DNA of 64,000 bases from Candidatus Sulfobium mesophilum (GCA_900302705.1 OUUY01000075.1:27214-91213); one strand, 5' to 3'. Shown: positions 26,141-36,069, counted from the stretch's first letter. Program-made: numbers and translations. Notes: generated from the letters alone by a model not told the origin.

Positions 26141-28366
26141 TTACAGCGGTTGAGACACAATTGTCGGTGTGATAAAAATAAGTAGTTCCTTGATATCGTG
26201 TGTACGGTTTCTTGTCTTAAAGAGCCAACCCAAGCCCGGTATCTTGCTAAGCGCAGGCACACCATCACTGCTCTCAGAATCGTCCAACCTGTAAATGCCC
26301 CCTATGACAAGCGTCTCTCCGTTTTTCACGAGGGCCTGAGTCTTCAGGCTCTTGGTATTGACGACTGCATTAGCACCCGCCGTACCAGGCTGAAGGCTGT
26401 TGTCGCTGGCATTTACCTTCAACTGTATAAACCCATCAGGCGTAATCTTTGGAGTGACATCGAGGCTAAGAGTTGCGGTCTGCGACTGGGTCTGGGTGCC
26501 TGCCTGGCTTACCGTAGGGATGTAAAATGTAGTACCCTGCTGGATATTTGCGGCCTCGTTGTCCATTGTCAGGATCTTCGGGTTTGACAATGTTTTAGTC
26601 TGCCCGATGGATTCAAGCGCCGACAGCGACAGGTTGACACTGAGCGTGTTTGCATGCCCAAATGTCAGATTCATGGTGCCTCCGGGATTTGTTGTGGCGG
26701 GGCCGGCGGCCACCGTAGGCGTATTGACTGAGAAGTTACCTCCGACGTTATTAGGGAAAGCCTGCGATGAAAAAGAACCTCCCCACCTTATCCCAAGATT
26801 TTCAGCGTAGGTCGTACCCACCTCAACAAGCTTTGCTTCTATCAGGACCTGCGGCTTCGAAACATCCATAATCTTCACAAGCTCTTTTATCTTATCTATG
26901 CTAGTCTGCGTGTCTTTAATTATCAGGGTGTTCATTCTGCTATCAATTGTAAAACTGCCCCTTGAACTAAACAGTTTCGCACTATTGATCGCCGACTGGA
27001 TTTCCGCCGCAGAAGCGTAATTGATCCGCACCACTTCTTGGACAAGGGGCTCGTTTTCCTGCTGTGCCTTCTCCATCTTAAACTGGTCTTGCGCCAGCTT
27101 CTCAAACACCGAGGTCGGTGCCACATATAGAATGTTCCGCTCGACGCGGTACGCAAGATTGCTTTGCCGTGCGACGATGTCTAGAGCCTGGTCCCAGGGA
27201 ACATTCATGAGCTTGATAGTGATCTTACCCTTCACACCAGGGTCGAGTACAAGGTTATAATTGTTCACGTCTGCCAAAAGCCTGAATATAGGGCCTACAT
27301 CAGCATCCTGAAAATCGAGTGATATTCTTTTCCCTTTAAGTTCTTCAGGCCTGGACTCCTGCACTGCAGGCGGCTGAGCCTCTTTTGGCAGTTGCTCATT
27401 TGCAATCGTATCTTTATGGACAGCCTTGGATTTCTTACGGGCTTTCGGCGCAACCTGGGCAATCTGCGATTCACCGGCTTTCAATGAAATCTCTATAGTA
27501 TTCCCGGCAGCTGTAACATCAAAAGTTGTTTTTTCTTTCAGATCAAGTACAAGTCTCACCTTCCCTTTGTGTTTCCCTGCCCTGATCCCCTTCAAAGGCG
27601 GCATAACAGATGAAGGAAGTGTAGCGTGCATCGAAACTCCGGGTATGTCGATCACTATTTTCCCATGCACGGGAAAGACATCAGGCTTCATTGCCCCGTC
27701 ACCTGCTATCAGAACCTTGAGTTCCCCGGCAGACTTTTTCAGCTCGATGCGGTCAATCGAAGTGGCATTTCCCGCTGCAGCAGCTGCAGTATCAGCATGC
27801 TTTATTTCAGGCGTTTCAGTCTCCATTGCCGCCCCAGTCCCGGCGGACTTCCCTTCGGCTACAGTGTTTGACGTGCTGGCACTAACAGATACCCCCGGTG
27901 CTTCTTTGGCCTCAACAGTTTCTTCTGTTTTATCCTGCTTGAGGGCAAGCGGCTCTTCTGGTTTGGTCAAAAGAGTCAGGGTATTGTCTTTATAGAGCGG
28001 CACGACTGCGGAAGGGCTCTGAAGTAAGATATCCAGTCTTACTGACGGCCGAGAACCGTCAATTTGCTGGGGATATATTTCAGAAATGCCTGCCCTGTCC
28101 CAAACGATCTTGTTTTTAAAATTACCCAGTCGCATCTCCGGAATCTCTATGGTAACCTTGTAAGGATCATTCCCCGTATAAAGTGTATAAGTAAAATTCC
28201 TGCTTCCGACGATTGAGATGCCATTTTCCTGCTGCCTGATATCTGCAAGGACCGGAAGATCATCGGCCTGAGCGATCTCCGCGGTTCTCGCCTGCGTCGC
28301 ACAGCCAAGAAACAATGTCAATAAAAGCAATGATAAGAAAAATTTTGATATCGGATATTTTTTCAT
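26141..28366 (-). CDS. pilQ: Type IV pilus secretin PilQ
   Basis: Forms the outer-membrane ring through which the pilus passes. The signal region ends FLGC, so it may be lipid-modified. AMIN-type domains (peptidoglycan binding) lie near 45-130 and 200-300, separated by an Ala/Glu/Lys-rich linker. The STN/N0 domain starts near 345 (ISLDFQDADVGPIFRLLADVN cut by one residue), then N1 (VVRINYASAAEIQSAI), and the secretin core from about 500 to 735 (VLIEAKLVEV, VNTKSLKTQALVKNGETLVI, KIPGLGWLFK). At 741 residues it is normal. It is last of pilMNOPQ and its start overlaps the pilP stop by one base. Confidence 0.95.
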   Translation of the reverse strand: MKKYPISKFFLSLLLLTLFLGCATQARTAEIAQADDLPVLADIRQQENGISIVGSRNFTYTLYTGNDPYKVTIEIPEMRLGNFKNKIVWDRAGISEIYPQQIDGSRPSVRLDILLQSPSAVVPLYKDNTLTLLTKPEEPLALKQDKTEETVEAKEAPGVSVSASTSNTVAEGKSAGTGAAMETETPEIKHADTAAAAAGNATSIDRIELKKSAGELKVLIAGDGAMKPDVFPVHGKIVIDIPGVSMHATLPSSVMPPLKGIRAGKHKGKVRLVLDLKEKTTFDVTAAGNTIEISLKAGESQIAQVAPKARKKSKAVHKDTIANEQLPKEAQPPAVQESRPEELKGKRISLDFQDADVGPIFRLLADVNNYNLVLDPGVKGKITIKLMNVPWDQALDIVARQSNLAYRVERNILYVAPTSVFEKLAQDQFKMEKAQQENEPLVQEVVRINYASAAEIQSAINSAKLFSSRGSFTIDSRMNTLIIKDTQTSIDKIKELVKIMDVSKPQVLIEAKLVEVGTTYAENLGIRWGGSFSSQAFPNNVGGNFSVNTPTVAAGPATTNPGGTMNLTFGHANTLSVNLSLSALESIGQTKTLSNPKILTMDNEAANIQQGTTFYIPTVSQAGTQTQSQTATLSLDVTPKITPDGFIQLKVNASDNSLQPGTAGANAVVNTKSLKTQALVKNGETLVIGGIYRLDDSESSDGVPALSKIPGLGWLFKTRNRTHDIKELLIFITPTIVSQPL

Positions 28367-28890
28367 TATTCCCCCTCCTTGCGGAGTTTCAATATTGTCT
28401 CTTTCGTCTTAGGCTGCCCCTTGTAGTCCTTCACATGCTCCCTGATAAGCACCTTATCTTTTGTAATATCCTCAACCTTCCCTCCGTACAGCCCGACTGT
28501 CGTCCCTTTTCTGATCGTATAAGATTTATTGTCGGGGAGCATGATAAGGGCATAATACTGTCTGTTGTCCCACAAAATAGCAACCAGCTTTATTTCGTCA
28601 ACGTCGAAGTCCTCAATTGGCTTTCTACCCGCCACCCTTTTGGGCTTCTCCTTGCTTATCTGCACCAATGACATGAAAGGGTCCCTCCTGCCCTTCTGTT
28701 CATAGACATACACTTCTTTTTCCGCTTTCAGCTCCTCCTTCGTCAAAGGAGGAGGAAGGGAAACCGCTGCTTTAGGCTGCGGAGCAGCAGATTTGGAAGG
28801 TGACGCCTTTTCTTTACATCCGGCAAATACAAGTATTGTAATCCCAATGAAAATTGCGAGTGCCCTCTTTATAAAGGTAATTATTGTCAT
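28366..28890 (-). CDS. pilP: Type IV pilus pilotin-like lipoprotein PilP
   Basis: An inner-membrane lipoprotein that links PilMNO to the secretin. The lipobox is FAGC at about residues 21-24, followed by a Pro/Ala/Lys-rich stretch (KSAAPQPKAAVSLPPPL) and the PilP beta-domain: YEQKGRRDPFMSLV near 48-61, IEDFDVDEIKLVAILWDN near 77-94, and a strand-rich end. At 174 residues it is normal. It occupies the expected slot between pilO and pilQ, contacting pilQ with a one-base overlap. Confidence 0.92.
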   Translation of the reverse strand: MTIITFIKRALAIFIGITILVFAGCKEKASPSKSAAPQPKAAVSLPPPLTKEELKAEKEVYVYEQKGRRDPFMSLVQISKEKPKRVAGRKPIEDFDVDEIKLVAILWDNRQYYALIMLPDNKSYTIRKGTTVGLYGGKVEDITKDKVLIREHVKDYKGQPKTKETILKLRKEGE

Positions 28891-29487
28891 TTATTTTTTC
28901 TTCTCCTTCTTGTCTTCCTCAGTTACCGATGAAAAAGTGGTAGCCGTGAAGCTGATCTGAAGGAGGGCCCTGCTTTTGCTTATCTGCGGAGAAGCCATCT
29001 TTATATCTGTAATATTGACTATTCTGTTAAGCCTTGTCAGGCTGCTTAAAAATGCCGCAAAATCGTGATATGTGCCACTCGCTGAAACAGCAACCGGTAT
29101 TTCAGACACGATTCCGCTCGAGTGCATCTTCTTTGCACCCGGCCTCCAGGATTTTACTTCGAGACCCGCTGCGACCGATAGGTCAGAGATCTGTTTGAGC
29201 AGACTCGAAATCTCTTTTTCTTCGGGAAGTTGCTCCTTTAATTCGTTTAATCTGATGAGTAATTTTTCGTTTTCCTGCTTCAGAGTTTCGAGTTTGGCCG
29301 CCTTGGCCTGATCGGTTGCTATTTTATTGTTCTGCTGGTCGATCTGCGCATCCAGTTTTTTGATCTCATTCTGCTTAGGCGATATCAACAAATATCCTCC
29401 CGCAATAAATATTATCACGGCAGGAAGCACCGCTATGATCACCTTTACATAAATCGGTAAATTCTTGACATCCAGTTTAACTGCCAT
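28891..29487 (-). CDS. pilO: Type IV pilus inner-membrane protein PilO
   Basis: A 198-residue bitopic protein: short cytoplasmic start, TM helix about 15-33 (VIIAVLPAVIIFIAGGYLL), a coiled-coil about 35-85 rich in Lys/Gln/Glu (KLDAQIDQQNNKIATDQAKA), then a ferredoxin-like periplasmic fold (SGIVSEIPVAVSASGTYHDF). It pairs with PilN in the alignment complex under the secretin. Start and stop touch pilN and pilP respectively. Confidence 0.93.
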   Translation of the reverse strand: MAVKLDVKNLPIYVKVIIAVLPAVIIFIAGGYLLISPKQNEIKKLDAQIDQQNNKIATDQAKAAKLETLKQENEKLLIRLNELKEQLPEEKEISSLLKQISDLSVAAGLEVKSWRPGAKKMHSSGIVSEIPVAVSASGTYHDFAAFLSSLTRLNRIVNITDIKMASPQISKSRALLQISFTATTFSSVTEEDKKEKKK

Positions 29488-30026
29488 CAGGATTTCACCT
29501 TGCAGCTTATTCTAAAGTTATATACGGAAAAACCCGATACATTAGCCTGAACGGATTCCTGCAGATACACGTCTGTCAATAACTTAGACCCTTTAAGACT
29601 GTTAACGAAATTGACGACGTCTGTATTATTGAATCCTGTACACGCTAATGTTATACCGCCGCCCGTTATATCCAAAGAATTGAGCCATACGCCATCGGAC
29701 AAAAGTCTGCTTATCTCATCAAGTAATTTGACAGGCAACGCTTTGTTCTTGCCAAGTTCTTCTATAATCCCCTTGCGTTTTTTGAAATCTGCGTTGCGTT
29801 TTTCATAATCATCAACTGCCTTGATCTTCTGCGCCAGCTCTGCAAGCCTTTTCTCATTTTCGGCCACCTGCGCCTTTTTTGCGTTTATCCGCCCCTGAAA
29901 AAAGAAGTTCAGGTAGATCATCACCGCAACCGCAGCGAAAGCAATGCCGATGGTGGCAATTAGAAAAGTCGGTAAAGGCTTTGCCTTTTTCCTCTTCTTT
30001 GAAGGAATAAGATTGACTTTTATCAT
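29487..30026 (-). CDS. pilN: Type IV pilus inner-membrane protein PilN
   Basis: A 179-residue bitopic protein. Its cytoplasmic start MIKVNLIPSKKRKK carries the INLLP-like motif (here VNLIP) that docks into PilM. A TM helix follows about 19-41, then a coiled-coil (VAENEKRLAELAQKIKAVDD) and a small periplasmic fold. The ATG overlaps the pilM stop by four bases. The order pilM-N-O-P-Q is canonical. Confidence 0.94.
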   Translation of the reverse strand: MIKVNLIPSKKRKKAKPLPTFLIATIGIAFAAVAVMIYLNFFFQGRINAKKAQVAENEKRLAELAQKIKAVDDYEKRNADFKKRKGIIEELGKNKALPVKLLDEISRLLSDGVWLNSLDITGGGITLACTGFNNTDVVNFVNSLKGSKLLTDVYLQESVQANVSGFSVYNFRISCKVKS

Positions 30027-31075
30027 CGGTCACCCAGCCTTCTTAAGGCCAGTCCGACTGCAACAGCCATTAACGGGGCGATTTCTTCTATATTGATCCC
30101 CTCGAATTTCCTGGGTATCTTTATGTTCCGGAATGGTTCAGCTACCCTTGTCTCGATGCCCGTCTTCTCCGCAATCATGGATGAAAAATTACTAAGAAGA
30201 GCGCAGCCTCCGCTGAATATCACCTCAGCGATTTCCTCATGGGTCGTTGTGCTCCTGTAATAATCAAAAGACCTGATGATCTCGCCAAGTATCTCCTCGG
30301 ATGCCGATTCTATAACAGCACCAGCATCTTCGTGAGAAATATTCTCTACCGTTTCGCCTCTCTTGAGTTTTTCGGCAATTTCATAGGTAATGTTAAATTC
30401 CCTCTGGAGTGCTTCCGTATGCAGGTTGCTTCCAAGGGAGCTATCCCTTGTGAAAACAGATATGCCCCCCTTTAGGATGCTCATATTGATAGTGCTGGCA
30501 CCGATATTTAGCAATGCAACATTTTTCCCGGGTTCTATCTCATAATTGATGCCGTACATATTTTCAAGGGCAAATGCGTCAATGTCAACTATGATCGGAT
30601 TGAGGCCAGCTTCCTTGATTACCGATATATACTCGTTGATAATGTCTTTCTTAACGGCCACGAGGATCACGTCCATCTGACCAGGTTCCTCTTTCGGCCC
30701 GATTATCTGAAAATCGAGATTAACATCCTCAATATCGAACGGGACATACTGTTCGGCTTCGAATTTTATCGATTCTGAAAGGTCCTCCTCAGACATCTCC
30801 GGAAGAGAGATCCTCTTGATGATTACCGAGGAATGCCCGGAAATAGATATAACAGCATCCTTTGTCTTTATTCCGGCCTTTCCAATCATGTCTTTTATAG
30901 AATCTACGAGCCTGATAGAATCTATGATTGAGCCGTCGACTATTAATTCCGGAGGAAGAGGGTAGAGATTAAATAGGTCGAGTTCATAGCCACCTTTCGA
31001 TTCATTCAGCTTTATCGTCTTGATATAGCTGGATCCGAGGTCTAAGCCTAATGAACCCTTCCCTTTGAAAAGCAT
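30023..31075 (-). CDS. pilM: Type IV pilus actin-like ATPase PilM
   Basis: A 350-residue cytoplasmic actin/FtsA-like protein that binds the N-terminus of PilN and connects the pilus machine to the motor. GLDLGSSYIKTIKL near residues 10-23 is the phosphate-1 loop; LLNIGASTINMSIL near 188-201 the phosphate-2 loop; IFSGGCALLSNF near 290-301 the adenosine motif. It opens the pil operon. The ATG at 31075 has no Shine-Dalgarno, and the promoter places the transcript start at the ATG. The start is supported by the family-typical opening MLFKGKGSLGLDLGSS. Confidence 0.95.
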   Translation of the reverse strand: MLFKGKGSLGLDLGSSYIKTIKLNESKGGYELDLFNLYPLPPELIVDGSIIDSIRLVDSIKDMIGKAGIKTKDAVISISGHSSVIIKRISLPEMSEEDLSESIKFEAEQYVPFDIEDVNLDFQIIGPKEEPGQMDVILVAVKKDIINEYISVIKEAGLNPIIVDIDAFALENMYGINYEIEPGKNVALLNIGASTINMSILKGGISVFTRDSSLGSNLHTEALQREFNITYEIAEKLKRGETVENISHEDAGAVIESASEEILGEIIRSFDYYRSTTTHEEIAEVIFSGGCALLSNFSSMIAEKTGIETRVAEPFRNIKIPRKFEGINIEEIAPLMAVAVGLALRRLGDR

Positions 31076-31110
31076 AGGATATGAATACCAGAAAAAAATT
31101 ATATTGTCAA
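31073..31110 (-). promoter_or_regulatory. Strong promoter of pilMNOPQ, predicted leaderless
   Basis: On the minus strand: TTGACA (31105-31110), 17 bases, extended -10 TGG-TATTCA (31082-31090), six bases, then ATG at 31075. Counting 31082 as -7, +1 is 31075, the A of the ATG. The alternative TATAAT just after the -35 lacks an upstream -35 of its own. Confidence 0.58.
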
Positions 31111-31194
31111 GGTTTTTTTAAAAAATATTACTGTTATATCAAATAGTTCAATCTTTCCCCTTAGAAATTAGTTTAACAATTTGGTTTTATGCGC

Positions 31195-32082
31195 TTATAT
31201 ATTTAATATCCTTTCGATTCGTATATGATCGGAATTTATTCGACCTATTCCGAACAAATTCCCGAGTGGACCCTTCAATTTCACAAAGTCTCCACTGGAT
31301 AAGTCATTTATTTTATTGATTTTTATCGCACTGCCATTTTTTGCACTCCGATAATCTCTCTCATCAAGCTCTATTTGTTTTAATGCCGAAAGTGCCTGGT
31401 CTATCGAACAATAAGATTTATTGAAGACCTCAAAAAAATCCTTTTTTGCCAATTCTTCCTGCCTAGCTGAATCTTTTACATCAAAAGGACCTATCGCTGA
31501 CCTTTCAAGACAATATAGATGGGCCCCTGTGCCAAGAACATTACCGATATCATCGCACAAGGTTCTGATATAAGTGCCTTTGGAACATGATATAGCCAGA
31601 TCGACGTACGGCAAATCAAAATTGAGGACTTTAAGCTCGTATATGCTGACATGCCGCTCCAGCCGCTCAATTTCAATGCCTCTTCTGGCAAACTCGTAAA
31701 GTTTCCTGCCCTGCACTTTTACCGCAGAAAACATAGGTGGTCTCTGGGTTATGCTTCCCTCAAACATCCTGACAGCTCTTACGACATCTTCTTCAGTAAG
31801 CTTAGATGCATCCCTTTGTTCAATGACATTTCCCTGCGAATCGTAAGTATCGGTCCTTTCGCCAAGTTTAACCCTTGCAAGATATCGCTTATCCATGTCT
31901 AGCAGGAATCTGGTCACTTTGGTAGCTTCGTTAAGACATACCAGAAGTACGCCTGTGGCCATAGGGTCGAGGGTTCCCGTATGCCCCGCCTTTCTGATAT
32001 TAAGGAGCCGCTTAACGGCTGCTACTGCCTGATGAGAAGTTATGCCAGCGGGTTTATTTAAGTTGATTATAAGGTCCATCAT
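31195..32082 (-). CDS. truB: tRNA pseudouridine-55 synthase
   Basis: Makes pseudouridine 55 in the T-loop of tRNA. The catalytic Asp is D39 in GHTGTLDPMATG. Also seen are NLNKPAGITSHQAV at the N-terminus, RYLARVKLGERTDTYDSQG near 75-93, CSKGTYIRTLCDDIG near 173-187, and a C-terminal PUA-like domain. At 295 residues it is normal. It follows nrnA by 42 bases in the infB-rbfA-nrnA-truB group. No Shine-Dalgarno is obvious before the MMD start; the second Met is an equal choice. The AT-rich gap to pilM (31076-31194) holds the pil promoter and nothing else I can name. Confidence 0.95.
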   Translation of the reverse strand: MMDLIINLNKPAGITSHQAVAAVKRLLNIRKAGHTGTLDPMATGVLLVCLNEATKVTRFLLDMDKRYLARVKLGERTDTYDSQGNVIEQRDASKLTEEDVVRAVRMFEGSITQRPPMFSAVKVQGRKLYEFARRGIEIERLERHVSIYELKVLNFDLPYVDLAISCSKGTYIRTLCDDIGNVLGTGAHLYCLERSAIGPFDVKDSARQEELAKKDFFEVFNKSYCSIDQALSALKQIELDERDYRSAKNGSAIKINKINDLSSGDFVKLKGPLGNLFGIGRINSDHIRIERILNI

Positions 32083-32124
32083 AACTTATGTTGCTCAGTA
32101 ACAGAGGACCGGAAGATAAATCAC

Positions 32125-33075
32125 TTACTTCTTTGAGCTGCCAACCGCCTTAAAAAGAAGCTCCCTTACAACTTTCAGATCGGCCGTTATCTTAAAGCCT
32201 GCTGCGTTTTCATGCCCGCCACCGCCGAATTTTTCGGCAATTCTGGCCACATTTAGCCCGCCCCTGGACCTCAGGCTTGCCTTCCACTGCCAGTTGTCGA
32301 GTTCCCGCAACAAAACAGCCATCTTGATCGACCCGATCATACGGGGGAAGTTGGAGAAATGTTCTGTATCTTCAGCACTCGTCCTCGTCTCCCTGAACAT
32401 ATCTTGCGTAACGTGGATCATAGCAATTCGGTTTCTCACTTCAAGGGTATTAAGGGCCATGACCAAAAGTCTGAATCTCTTATACTCCCAGGACTCATAG
32501 AGATTAACAGCAACAAGATTCGGGTCGGCACCCATTGCCACAAGCTCCCCGCTTACACGCAGGACATCCGAAGTTGTATTGCTGTAGCGGAAAGTCCCCG
32601 TGTCCACAGCGATGGCAGTATAGAGATTCATGGCAATTTCTTTTGTGAATGCAGTGCGAAGTGTCTTAAGCAGATGAAATATCATGACCCCGGTAGCAGC
32701 GGCTTTGTGATCGATCCACCTTATGTCTCCAAAGTCTCTTTCTGTCTCATGATGGTCGATTACTAATGACTTCCTGAATGAGTACCCGTCGATAGCAGCC
32801 CTTGCCGGAGTGTTGCAGTCGACGAGCACGAGCACCGGGTCTTTTTTTCGGATTTCCTTTATTCTGGTTGAGAACTTGTCATGTCCCGGAAGAAAACGGT
32901 AATATTTGGGGACAGGATCCCGGCTGAAAATAAATGTCTTCTTCCCCATGGACTCAAGAGCGGACGAAAGCGCCAGAGCAGAGCCTATCGCATCCCCATC
33001 GGGGTCAATGTGCACAGCCATCAGGAAAGTATCCTCACTTCTAAACGCAGCAAGGAGATTCCTAGGTATCCTCAT
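32125..33075 (-). CDS. nrnA: DHH phosphoesterase, oligoribonuclease / pAp phosphatase NrnA type
   Basis: A 316-residue DHH/DHHA1 protein. HIDPDGDAIGSALAL near residues 22-36 is motif I, LVDCNTP motif II, VIDHHETERDFGD near 108-120 the DHH motif, and FGGGGHENAAGF near 287-298 the DHHA1 motif. Family members degrade short RNAs and dephosphorylate 3'-phosphoadenosine 5'-phosphate (pAp). In sulfur metabolism pAp arises when PAPS is used, so the APS-kinase-like gene at 2224 gives a possible but unproven connection. Its start overlaps the rbfA stop by 14 bases; the rbfA-nrnA-truB order is common. Confidence 0.92.
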   Translation of the reverse strand: MRIPRNLLAAFRSEDTFLMAVHIDPDGDAIGSALALSSALESMGKKTFIFSRDPVPKYYRFLPGHDKFSTRIKEIRKKDPVLVLVDCNTPARAAIDGYSFRKSLVIDHHETERDFGDIRWIDHKAAATGVMIFHLLKTLRTAFTKEIAMNLYTAIAVDTGTFRYSNTTSDVLRVSGELVAMGADPNLVAVNLYESWEYKRFRLLVMALNTLEVRNRIAMIHVTQDMFRETRTSAEDTEHFSNFPRMIGSIKMAVLLRELDNWQWKASLRSRGGLNVARIAEKFGGGGHENAAGFKITADLKVVRELLFKAVGSSKK

Positions 33076-33418
33076 CGGGGCCCTTGATTTCCTTCAATAA
33101 TTTATCTATCTTGAAGCCGTATTCTATAGAGGTATCCTGCCTGAATTCGATGCTTGGGATGAATTTCATCTTGAGTCTCTTCGTGAGTGAGGACCGAATA
33201 AAATATTTTGAGGAATTAAGGATCTCGAGTGTCTGTTCTCGGTCTTTTTCGTTTAGAATACTTACATATACCTTGGCTAATTTCAGATCGTCGCTGAGAT
33301 CAACGCCTGTGACCGTTACAAACCCAATTCTGGGGTCCTTTAATTTATACATTATAATGTCAGCAACTTCTTCTCTGATAAGATCGCTGACCCTGTCTGA
33401 ACGTTTGTAAGGAAGCAT
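33062..33418 (-). CDS. rbfA: Ribosome-binding factor A
   Basis: A 118-residue KH-like protein that helps mature the 30S subunit and the 5' end of 16S rRNA. Typical parts: RVSDLIREEVADIIMYKLKD near residues 9-28, GFVTVTGVDLSDDLKLAKVY near 33-52, and the later IPSIEFRQDTSIEYGFKIDKL cut to its core EFRQDTS. The 162-base gap from infB contains no DUF503/ylxP gene, which many bacteria have in this place; I found no convincing ORF in it. Confidence 0.94.
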   Translation of the reverse strand: MLPYKRSDRVSDLIREEVADIIMYKLKDPRIGFVTVTGVDLSDDLKLAKVYVSILNEKDREQTLEILNSSKYFIRSSLTKRLKMKFIPSIEFRQDTSIEYGFKIDKLLKEIKGPDEDT

Positions 33419-33580
33419 TTTCCACCCGAAATGTTTAGTATTCTGAGAATGTGCTCAGTAAAACCGCCTGTCTGGCAATAATGCGACCGGTTTGAATTCT
33501 TACTTCAAAATCTTTCTTCGGCTTGGCAGCGTCTTGTACAATCCATGTCCGAAAGAGGGCAGGAACATGGAAAGCCGTTG

Positions 33581-36013
33581 TTATAATTTCGCCGCTATTT
33601 TCTCGATGATATAATTTTCAAGGATATCCCCGACTTTCAGGTCGTTATAATTCTCTATGAGGATTCCACATTCATAGCCGGTCTGCACCTCTTTGACGTC
33701 GTCTTTAAATCTCTTTAGAGTGCTTAGCTTCCCCTCATATACTACTATGTTGTCCCTTAAGACCCTGATGCCGTCACACGCTCGCGACATATATCCGTCG
33801 ACGACATAGCAACCGGCAATCGTCCCCAGTCTCGACACAGGAAAGAGTTGCCTGACCTCCGCCCGGCCAAGCACCTTTTCTTTGAGCGTAGGCTCAAGCA
33901 TGCCCTCAAGGGCTTTTTTGACATCCTCTATAGTTTCGTAGATCACGTTATATAACCTGATGTCGACCCCTTCTTTCTCAGCAGTCTGCGACGCCTTAGT
34001 CTCGGGCCGCACGTTAAAACCTATAATGATCGCGTTTGATGCGGTAGCGAGCATCACGTCTGACTCGTTGATGCCGCCCACCGAGGTATGTATGACCTTC
34101 ACCTTTACTTCCGGATGGTGAATATTTTCAAGGGCGTCCTTAAGCGCCTCTACAGACCCCTGGACATCTCCTTTTATGATGATGTTGAGTTCCTTTATTT
34201 GTCCTTCCTTAATTTTTGTATAAAGCTCATCAAGGGTCAATTTTTTCGCCTTAGCGATCTCAAGCGACCTCTGCTTTTGGAACCTTGCCATAGCGATTTG
34301 GCGAGCCCTTTTTTCATCCTCTACCACTGTAAATACATCGCCGGCGGCAGGCACTTCGGAAAACCCGATCACCTCGACAGGCGTCGAAGGTCCTCCAGTC
34401 AGGATCCTCTTGCCCGAGTCGTCAATCAATGCCCTCACCTTTCCGACATGCACGCCGGACAATATCGCATCTCCCACCTTCAGAGTTCCAGTCTGAACAA
34501 GAAGTGTGGCGACAGGGCCTCTGCCCTTATCAAGCTTGGCCTCAATAACCGTGCCTTTGGCCTCCCTGTCTGGATTTGCCTTCAGTTCCATAATCTCGGC
34601 CTGTAGGAGTATCATTTCGAGGACGTGTTCAATGCCTATACGCTTTTTTGCCGAGACCTCCACGAAGATATTGTGCCCTCCCCACTCCTCCGAGATAATA
34701 CCATGCTCCGAAAGCTCGCTCTTCACTTTAGCAGGGTTTGCCTCGGGTTTATCTATTTTGTTCACCGCCACAACAATAGGTACGTTGGCAGCCTTCGCAT
34801 GATTTATAGCTTCAACCGTCTGTGGCATCACCCCGTCATCAGCAGCAACGACAAGGACAACAATGTCTGTGACCTTTGCGCCCCTGGCCCTCATCGAAGT
34901 AAACGCCTCATGCCCAGGCGTATCAAGAAAGACAATGTCCTTACCCTTAAGATTTACTTTATAAGCGCCGATATGCTGGGTTATTCCTCCCGCCTCGGTC
35001 TCAGTAACCTTTGTCTCTCTGATAGCGTCAAGAAGAGATGTCTTGCCATGGTCTACGTGGCCCATAATGGTCACCACGGGCGCCCTCGGGGTCAGTTTTG
35101 TAACATCCTCCTGAATTTCCTCAACATGCGTATCTTCTTCAACAGATGCAAGTTCAAGCTTAATCCCGAAACTCTCCGCGACAATGAGGGCTGCATCCGA
35201 GTCCACCGGCTGGTTGATAGTGGGCATGTAGCCAAGCTCCATAAACTTCTTGATAACGTCTGAGAATTTCAGACCAATAAGTTCGGAAAACTCCTTTACA
35301 GTAGTCCCTTCCCTCAGTTTCAGGTTCTTCTTTCTGGGCATAGTGGAAAGAATTTGACCCTTCGTTTCCTGCTTTTGGCCGAACCTTCCCCTGTCGCCTT
35401 TATGTTTACCACCCTTTATATCCCATCTTTTGGGCTCTATCTTCCTGATGGCCTGGAAAGCGCGCTGCAGCCCGGGTTTGGCCTTGAACTTCTCAATCTT
35501 TTCGGCCTCTATCTCTTTCTTGAACTTATCAGGCAACTTCAGGTCTTCCTCTGTTTCGGCCGCAGGAAGAGCGTGGACCACGGGTTCTTCACCAGCAGAA
35601 GTATCTTTTTCTGCTGTTTCAGCAACAGCACCTTGCGCTTCTTTCTGCTCCGGCTGCAGGCCCTCGGCGCGATCCTTTTTAGGAGATGCAGGACGTGCAG
35701 CTGCAGCCTCTGAAGCGACCTTCCCTTCATAGGCCTCCCCGGCTTCGGCCTTCTGCTTCAGGGCGACTTTCTGAGGCTCCGCCATTTTCTCTTCCGCTTT
35801 CACTGCAGCTTTTTGAACAGGCTTCTTCACTACAGCGTCAGTTGCAGACGGGGGCGGGGCCGTCAGCGCTTTAGTTATTTTTTCGGCAACGTCAGCTTCT
35901 ATGCTTGACGAGTGTGTCTTGCCTTCTATGCCGAGTTTCAAAAGCTCGTCAAGAACCTCTTTATTGTGTCTATTCAGCTTCTTTGCTAATTCGTATATTC
36001 TTACTTTTGACAT
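33581..36013 (-). CDS. infB: Translation initiation factor IF-2
   Basis: A GTPase that brings initiator tRNA to the 30S subunit and promotes subunit joining. The N-terminal IF2_N domain ([20 protein letters not shown]) is followed by an Ala/Glu/Lys-rich linker to about 210 and a second IF2_N ([20 protein letters not shown]). The G domain starts near 313: [30 protein letters not shown]. Domains II-IV complete 810 residues. nusA and rimP, usually upstream of infB, are absent; instead rpmB is divergent across a 128-base promoter region. The ATG follows a weak CAGG. Confidence 0.96.
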   Translation of the reverse strand: MSKVRIYELAKKLNRHNKEVLDELLKLGIEGKTHSSSIEADVAEKITKALTAPPPSATDAVVKKPVQKAAVKAEEKMAEPQKVALKQKAEAGEAYEGKVASEAAAARPASPKKDRAEGLQPEQKEAQGAVAETAEKDTSAGEEPVVHALPAAETEEDLKLPDKFKKEIEAEKIEKFKAKPGLQRAFQAIRKIEPKRWDIKGGKHKGDRGRFGQKQETKGQILSTMPRKKNLKLREGTTVKEFSELIGLKFSDVIKKFMELGYMPTINQPVDSDAALIVAESFGIKLELASVEEDTHVEEIQEDVTKLTPRAPVVTIMGHVDHGKTSLLDAIRETKVTETEAGGITQHIGAYKVNLKGKDIVFLDTPGHEAFTSMRARGAKVTDIVVLVVAADDGVMPQTVEAINHAKAANVPIVVAVNKIDKPEANPAKVKSELSEHGIISEEWGGHNIFVEVSAKKRIGIEHVLEMILLQAEIMELKANPDREAKGTVIEAKLDKGRGPVATLLVQTGTLKVGDAILSGVHVGKVRALIDDSGKRILTGGPSTPVEVIGFSEVPAAGDVFTVVEDEKRARQIAMARFQKQRSLEIAKAKKLTLDELYTKIKEGQIKELNIIIKGDVQGSVEALKDALENIHHPEVKVKVIHTSVGGINESDVMLATASNAIIIGFNVRPETKASQTAEKEGVDIRLYNVIYETIEDVKKALEGMLEPTLKEKVLGRAEVRQLFPVSRLGTIAGCYVVDGYMSRACDGIRVLRDNIVVYEGKLSTLKRFKDDVKEVQTGYECGILIENYNDLKVGDILENYIIEKIAAKL

Positions 36014-36069
36014 TGTTCCGGAACCTGACTGAAAACGTTCTTTGTAAAATGTTTGGACGGTCTTAGTTC

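Noticed and set aside
33419..33580. A ylxP/DUF503 gene expected between infB and rbfA
   Set aside because: The gap is too short and every minus-strand frame is interrupted.
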